NCBI GenBank assembly: GCA_036267955.1
Contig: DATAVB010000046.1
Span: 1-64,000, forward strand
Direction: 5' to 3'
Origin: DATAVB01 sp036267955
Lineage (GTDB): Bacteria > Actinomycetota > Actinomycetes > Mycobacteriales > QHCD01
DNA length: 64,000 bases
Translations under genes and position numbers: made by a program
Part shown: one piece after another, positions 60,591 through 64,000 of the stretch
How positions within the stretch are numbered: position 1 is the first letter of the stretch
Layout of the letters: the number at the start of each line of letters is the position of its first letter
Notes under the pieces: model-generated
The model's database searches: none
Told to the model about the DNA's origin: nothing
The model's input: the letters and a program-made list of their open reading frames with translations, nothing else

Positions 60591-61333
60591 CCGCCCCAGC
60601 GAAAGTGCGGACGCCGACCGGCGTCCGGACAAAGACTGCTACCCGGACGAAGACTGCTACCCGGGCGAAGACTGCTACCCGGACAAAGACTGCTACCCGG
60701 ACAAAGACTGCTACCCGGACGGCAGCGGCCGGGGCGACGATCGCCCAGCCACGCCAGGCGAAGCCGGCGGCCCCACCCCGCCCGGTCAGGTGGCTGGTCG
60801 GCCCGACGCCACGCCGCGCGCCGCGGACCCCGTTCGTGCTGCTGATCATCGGATTGCTGGTGTTCGGACTGGTCGGCCTGCTGCTGCTCAACACGGCAAC
60901 CGCCAGCTCGTCCTTCCGTGAGCGTTCCCTGCAGGACCGCAACAACGCGCTGACCCTGCGGCAGCAGGCGTTGCAGCGCGAGGTGAGCGCGATGGACGCA
61001 CCGCAGGCGTTGGCCAAGGCCGCCGCGGGGCTGGGGATGGTGCCGGGCCCCGATCCGGCATTCCTGGAGCTGCTGAAGAACGGCTCGTCGAAGATCATCG
61101 GCGATCCGGGTGCGACCGCCGACCCGGTCCCGCCGCCACCAGCGCCCACCGCCACCCCTACGCCGACGCAGCGGAAGACGACCCAGCACAAGGCGACCCA
61201 GCACAAGGCGACCCAGCACAAGGCGACCCAGCACAAGGCGACCAACAAACCGACACCCGGCACGGCATCGTCGCCGCCGGCGCATCACACCACCGCAGCG
61301 CAGCACCAACAGGCTCACGGGGGTCACCGATGA
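60587..61333 (+). CDS. ftsL: FtsL-like divisome protein with N- and C-terminal repeats
   Basis: A 248-residue bitopic membrane protein. The cytoplasmic N-terminus has about five RTKTAT repeats (very basic), the membrane helix is at about residues 85-105 (PFVLLIIGLLVFGLVGLLLL), and an external coiled coil follows (SSFRERSLQDRNNALTLRQQALQREVSAMD). The outside tail is Pro/Thr-rich with four TQHKA repeats. Position between rsmH and ftsI and the coiled coil identify FtsL. Most FtsL proteins are 90-150 residues; both extensions are unusual. ATGA overlap with rsmH. FtsL works with FtsB/FtsQ to activate FtsI at the septum. Confidence 0.85.
   Translation: MTAPAKVRTPTGVRTKTATRTKTATRAKTATRTKTATRTKTATRTAAAGATIAQPRQAKPAAPPRPVRWLVGPTPRRAPRTPFVLLIIGLLVFGLVGLLLLNTATASSSFRERSLQDRNNALTLRQQALQREVSAMDAPQALAKAAAGLGMVPGPDPAFLELLKNGSSKIIGDPGATADPVPPPPAPTATPTPTQRKTTQHKATQHKATQHKATQHKATNKPTPGTASSPPAHHTTAAQHQQAHGGHR
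60625..60720 (+). repeat. 18-bp tandem repeats inside ftsL
   Basis: Five units of 18 bases start at 60625, 60643, 60661, 60679 and 60697, with a partial sixth to 60720. Consensus CCGGACAAAGACTGCTAC, nearly identical units. In the ftsL frame each encodes RTKTAT (shifted). The multiple-of-three length keeps the frame if copies are gained or lost. Confidence 0.9.
61181..61240 (+). repeat. 15-bp tandem repeats inside ftsL
   Basis: Four perfect 15-base units (consensus ACCCAGCACAAGGCG) start at 61181, 61196, 61211 and 61226, encoding TQHKA. They lie in the external tail of FtsL. Confidence 0.92.
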
Positions 61334-63315
61334 CGGCACAGCCGCCACGCAGACCGACGAACCGATCCGGACCGCAGACCCGCGGGTCCGGAGCACGGCC
61401 GGCGCCCCGGTCCACGGCCGGCGGTCAACCGCGCCGCGGGACCACTCAGCCACGGTCGGCCCAATCACGCACCGGCCAGTCACGGTCGGCGGCACCGCCC
61501 CGCTCCGCCCGGCCACGTACCGGTCAGCCACGCCGACCCGTGCCGTCGCGTACCCAGGCCCGTCGGCAGGCGCCCAAACGCAGGCCGACCCGGATGCTGC
61601 GGCTCGGAAACAGCCGGCGACGCATCACCATCGGCTTTGTCACGCTGGCCGTCCTCGTGCTCGTGCTCGGCGGGCGGCTGGTGCAGCTGCAGGGACTGGA
61701 TGGCACGCACTACGCGACGACGGCCAGCAACCAGCGGACGTACACCCAGGTGCTGCCGTCCCAGCGCGGCAAGATCGTGGACGTCTCCGGGAATGTGCTG
61801 GCGTACAGCGTCGAGGCGCGTGCGATCTACGCGGACCCGAAGCTGATCAAGGATCCGGTCCAGACGGCCATGGCGCTGGCCCCGCTGCTCAAGCAGTCGC
61901 CCGGCGCGCTGGAGGCGCAGCTGGTCCAGCCCAAGGGCTTCGTCTATCTGGCGCACGGGCTGGAGCCGAAGGTCGGCGACCAGATCGTGAATCTCGGTCT
62001 GCCCGGCATCTATCAACTGCCCGAGTCCAAGCGGCTGCATCCGGCCGGCAATGTCGGCGCCAATATCGTCGGCTTCACCAACGCCGACGGCATCGGCCAG
62101 GCCGGCATCGAGCAGGCCGACGACAAGTCGCTGACCGGCTCGCCCGGACTGCTCAGCGCGATGTGGGGGCGGGCCGGGGAGATCATCCCGGCCAGCGTGC
62201 ACAAGGACGACCCGGCGGTGCCCGGGTCCTCGACTCAGCTGACGATCTCCAGCGACCTGCAGTACTACGCGCAGAACGCGTTGGACGCGGCGGTCAAGGG
62301 CACCAAGGCCAAGGGCGGCCAGCTCACCGTCCAGGACGTCAAGACCGGCAAGGTCATGGCAATGGCCGCGACCCCGACCTACAACGCCAACAATCCGGGG
62401 GCCACGCCGCAGCTGCTGAGCAACCCGAATGTCTCGTCGGTCTTCGAACCCGGCTCGGCGAACAAACTCATCACCTTCGCCGGGGCGGTGCAGGACGGCC
62501 TCATCACGCCACGGACGCCGTTCACCGTCCCGGGCACGATCCAGGTCGCCGACCGGACCATCCACGACGACTGGGTGCACAGCCCGGTGAAGTGGACGGC
62601 CACCGGCATCCTGGCCAAGTCCAGCAACGTCGGCACATTGATGATCGCCGACAAGCTCGGGCCGAAGACCTGGATGGACTACGCGAAGAAGTTCGGCGAG
62701 GGCCAGCGGACCGGCATCGGCCTGCCGGCCGAGAGCGCCGGGCTGCTGCCGGCGATGAAGGACTGGTCGGGCAGCACGTTCGGCAACCTGCCGATCGGGC
62801 AGGGCGTCGCCGTCACCAGTCTGCAGCTGGCCAGCATGTACCAGGCGATCGCCAACGACGGGGTACGGATCCCGCCGCGGATCATCGAAAAGGTGACCGC
62901 GCCGAACGGCACCTCCACCACGCCGATCGCGCCGCCGAGCACCCGGGTGGTCAGCGCCAAGACCGCGGCCACCGTGCGCGACATGCTGCAGATGGTGACC
63001 CAGACCGGCGGCACCGCACCCAAGGCGGCAATCCCCGGCTACACCGTCGGCGGCAAGACCGGCACCGGTCAGCAGCTCAACTCCGCCTGTGGTTGTTACA
63101 GCGACAGCTCGTACTGGTCGACCTTCGCCGGCTTCGCACCGGCCGACTCGCCGCGCTACGTGATCTCGGTGATGGTCGACAGCCCGCAGACCGACTACAT
63201 GGGTGGCGACGTCGCCGCGCCGCTGTTCCACCAGGTGATGAGCTACGCGTTGAAGCAGGGCGGAGTGCCGCCGACGGGGGCTGCGCCGGCTCATCTGCCG
63301 ATCCTGGCGCAGTGA
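61330..63315 (+). CDS. ftsI: Septal peptidoglycan transpeptidase (PBP class B)
   Basis: A 661-residue penicillin-binding protein that cross-links septal wall. A long basic N-terminus (about 95 residues, Arg/Pro-rich) precedes the membrane helix (RITIGFVTLAVLVLVLGGRL). After the dimerisation domain the transpeptidase shows the three motifs: S376-A-N-K379 (SxxK), S431-S432-N433 (SxN), and K576-T-G-T. It overlaps ftsL by four bases (ATGA). A beta-lactam target. The basic N-terminus is unusually long but common in actinobacterial FtsI. Confidence 0.95.
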   Translation: MTAQPPRRPTNRSGPQTRGSGARPAPRSTAGGQPRRGTTQPRSAQSRTGQSRSAAPPRSARPRTGQPRRPVPSRTQARRQAPKRRPTRMLRLGNSRRRITIGFVTLAVLVLVLGGRLVQLQGLDGTHYATTASNQRTYTQVLPSQRGKIVDVSGNVLAYSVEARAIYADPKLIKDPVQTAMALAPLLKQSPGALEAQLVQPKGFVYLAHGLEPKVGDQIVNLGLPGIYQLPESKRLHPAGNVGANIVGFTNADGIGQAGIEQADDKSLTGSPGLLSAMWGRAGEIIPASVHKDDPAVPGSSTQLTISSDLQYYAQNALDAAVKGTKAKGGQLTVQDVKTGKVMAMAATPTYNANNPGATPQLLSNPNVSSVFEPGSANKLITFAGAVQDGLITPRTPFTVPGTIQVADRTIHDDWVHSPVKWTATGILAKSSNVGTLMIADKLGPKTWMDYAKKFGEGQRTGIGLPAESAGLLPAMKDWSGSTFGNLPIGQGVAVTSLQLASMYQAIANDGVRIPPRIIEKVTAPNGTSTTPIAPPSTRVVSAKTAATVRDMLQMVTQTGGTAPKAAIPGYTVGGKTGTGQQLNSACGCYSDSSYWSTFAGFAPADSPRYVISVMVDSPQTDYMGGDVAAPLFHQVMSYALKQGGVPPTGAAPAHLPILAQ

Positions 63316-63333
63316 CCGGTAGCCTTGCCAGCC

Positions 63334-64000
63334 GTGCCAACGACCAGCAGACCCCTCCGGCCGAAATCCGTCCGGCCGCGCTCTCTCGGCGATCTTGCCG
63401 ACCTGCTCCGACTGCCCCGGCCGGTCGCTGACCCGACGCTCACCGGAGTCAGCCACGTCGCCCAGTCGGTGCTGCCCGGCGACCTGTACGTGGCCCGGCA
63501 GGGAGCGCGGGTCCACGGGGCCGACTTCGTCGGCGCGGCTCGGGACGCGGGGGCGGCCGCGGTGCTCACCGACCCGGCCGGCGCGACGCGGCTCCATGGC
63601 GCGCTGCCGGTGCTGGTGGTGGCCGACCCGGCGGCGGTGCTCGGGGCGGTGTCGGCCTGGCTGTACGACCGGCCGTCCGAGGCGTTCGCGCTGATCGGGG
63701 TCACCGGCACCAACGGCAAGACCACCACCTGCTACCTGCTCGAGGCCGGGATGCGCGCCGCCGGCCACGTCACCGGACTCATCGGCACCGTGGAGACTGT
63801 GATCGCCGGCGCGACCGTGCCGAGTGCTCGGACCACGCCGGAGGCGCCCGAGCTGCAGGCGTTGTTCGCGGCGATGCGCGAGCGGAAGGTCACCGCCGCG
63901 GCCATGGAGGTCTCCAGCCACGCCCTGGCGCTCGGCCGGGTCGACGGAACCGCTTACGCCGCAGGCATTTTCACCAACCTCAGCCAGGATCATCTGGATT
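63334..64000 (+). CDS. murE: UDP-MurNAc tripeptide ligase, 3' part missing
   Basis: The first 222 codons of a Mur ligase that adds the third amino acid of the peptidoglycan stem. The ATP P-loop GVTGTNGKTTT is at about residue 125, and TNLSQDHLD is at the window edge. Start GTG 63334, 18 bases after the ftsI stop; the leading LGDLADLLRLP is typical of MurE. Residues deciding diaminopimelate or lysine lie beyond the window. Confidence 0.93.
   Translation, partial: MPTTSRPLRPKSVRPRSLGDLADLLRLPRPVADPTLTGVSHVAQSVLPGDLYVARQGARVHGADFVGAARDAGAAAVLTDPAGATRLHGALPVLVVADPAAVLGAVSAWLYDRPSEAFALIGVTGTNGKTTTCYLLEAGMRAAGHVTGLIGTVETVIAGATVPSARTTPEAPELQALFAAMRERKVTAAAMEVSSHALALGRVDGTAYAAGIFTNLSQDHLD

Noticed and set aside
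60625..60720. CRISPR or mobile repeat
   Set aside because: Units are head to tail without spacers and encode in-frame residues of FtsL.
61110..63431. 773-codon open frame overlapping ftsL and ftsI in another register
   Set aside because: Arg/Pro/Gly-rich with no domain, while the ftsI frame holds all transpeptidase motifs.
61480..63993. 837-codon open frame antisense to ftsI and murE
   Set aside because: FtsI motifs are intact on the plus strand; the antisense product is low-complexity.

Overview
The window is chromosomal DNA of a high-GC Gram-positive actinobacterium. Supporting signs are: the fasR-fabD-fabH-acpP-fabF gene order; DUF3145 and DUF3040 genes; a dinB / DUF3040 / TgpA-DUF58-MoxR / mraZ-rsmH-ftsL-ftsI-murE layout; many GTG starts and 1- or 4-base gene overlaps; and numerous leaderless promoters with a TANNNT box 6-8 bases before the start codon. 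I cannot place it to genus from sequence alone. I see no tRNA, rRNA, CRISPR array, transposase, integrase or phage gene.

Layout. 0-3.4 kb: 3' part of a MinD/ParA-like ATPase whose frame is open to the window edge, then an MMPL exporter closed by a perfect 16-bp hairpin. 3.4-8.6 kb: two sugar-type ABC binding lipoproteins and one very unusual permease in which the MalF- and MalG-type halves are fused. 8.6-11.5 kb: a DUF3145 gene, a 17-bp tandem repeat array, a streptophobe-like multi-pass membrane protein and a zinc-ribbon membrane protein. 11.5-17.5 kb (minus strand): fasR, then the fatty-acid synthase II genes fabD, fabH, acpP, fabF, ending in a Gfo/Idh/MocA oxidoreductase. 17.6-25.4 kb: a HhH-PHP protein, glgP (plus strand), then a minus-strand operon of an enolase-superfamily enzyme, glgX and an SDR. 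25.5-32.5 kb: small mixed genes (lipoprotein, ABC ATPase, enoyl-CoA hydratase, methyltransferase, cold-shock protein, hexapeptide acyltransferase, Cds1-like PLP enzyme, DUF885 hydrolase). 32.5-40.6 kb: an arabinoside-utilisation locus (LacI repressor, GH51 enzyme, binding protein, two permeases, secreted aldose epimerase, GH43 enzyme) with a readable promoter/operator. 40.6-52.8 kb: methyltransferase and a tiny membrane protein, etfB-etfA, M55 peptidase, MFS exporter, a membrane protein, cysteine desulfurase-mnmA-MetE-like, methyltransferase and dinB. 53-64 kb: DUF3040, the MoxR-DUF58-TgpA operon, and the start of the division/cell-wall cluster with four mraZ boxes, ending inside murE.

How it works together. 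Both sugar importers lack an ATPase gene and probably share a distant MsiK-type ATPase. The arabinoside locus takes up oligosaccharides with a lipoprotein/permease system and hydrolyses them inside the cell, probably under a repressor that binds over the -10 box. Glycogen breakdown is represented by GlgP and GlgX. The most unusual items are: the fused permease; a family of three GATCATG...CATGATC intergenic hairpins; the 17-bp array; the repeat-bearing FtsL; a 51-residue membrane protein overlapping the start of a methyltransferase that lacks an ordinary start codon; and a sharp codon-use change inside the arabinoside permease genes.
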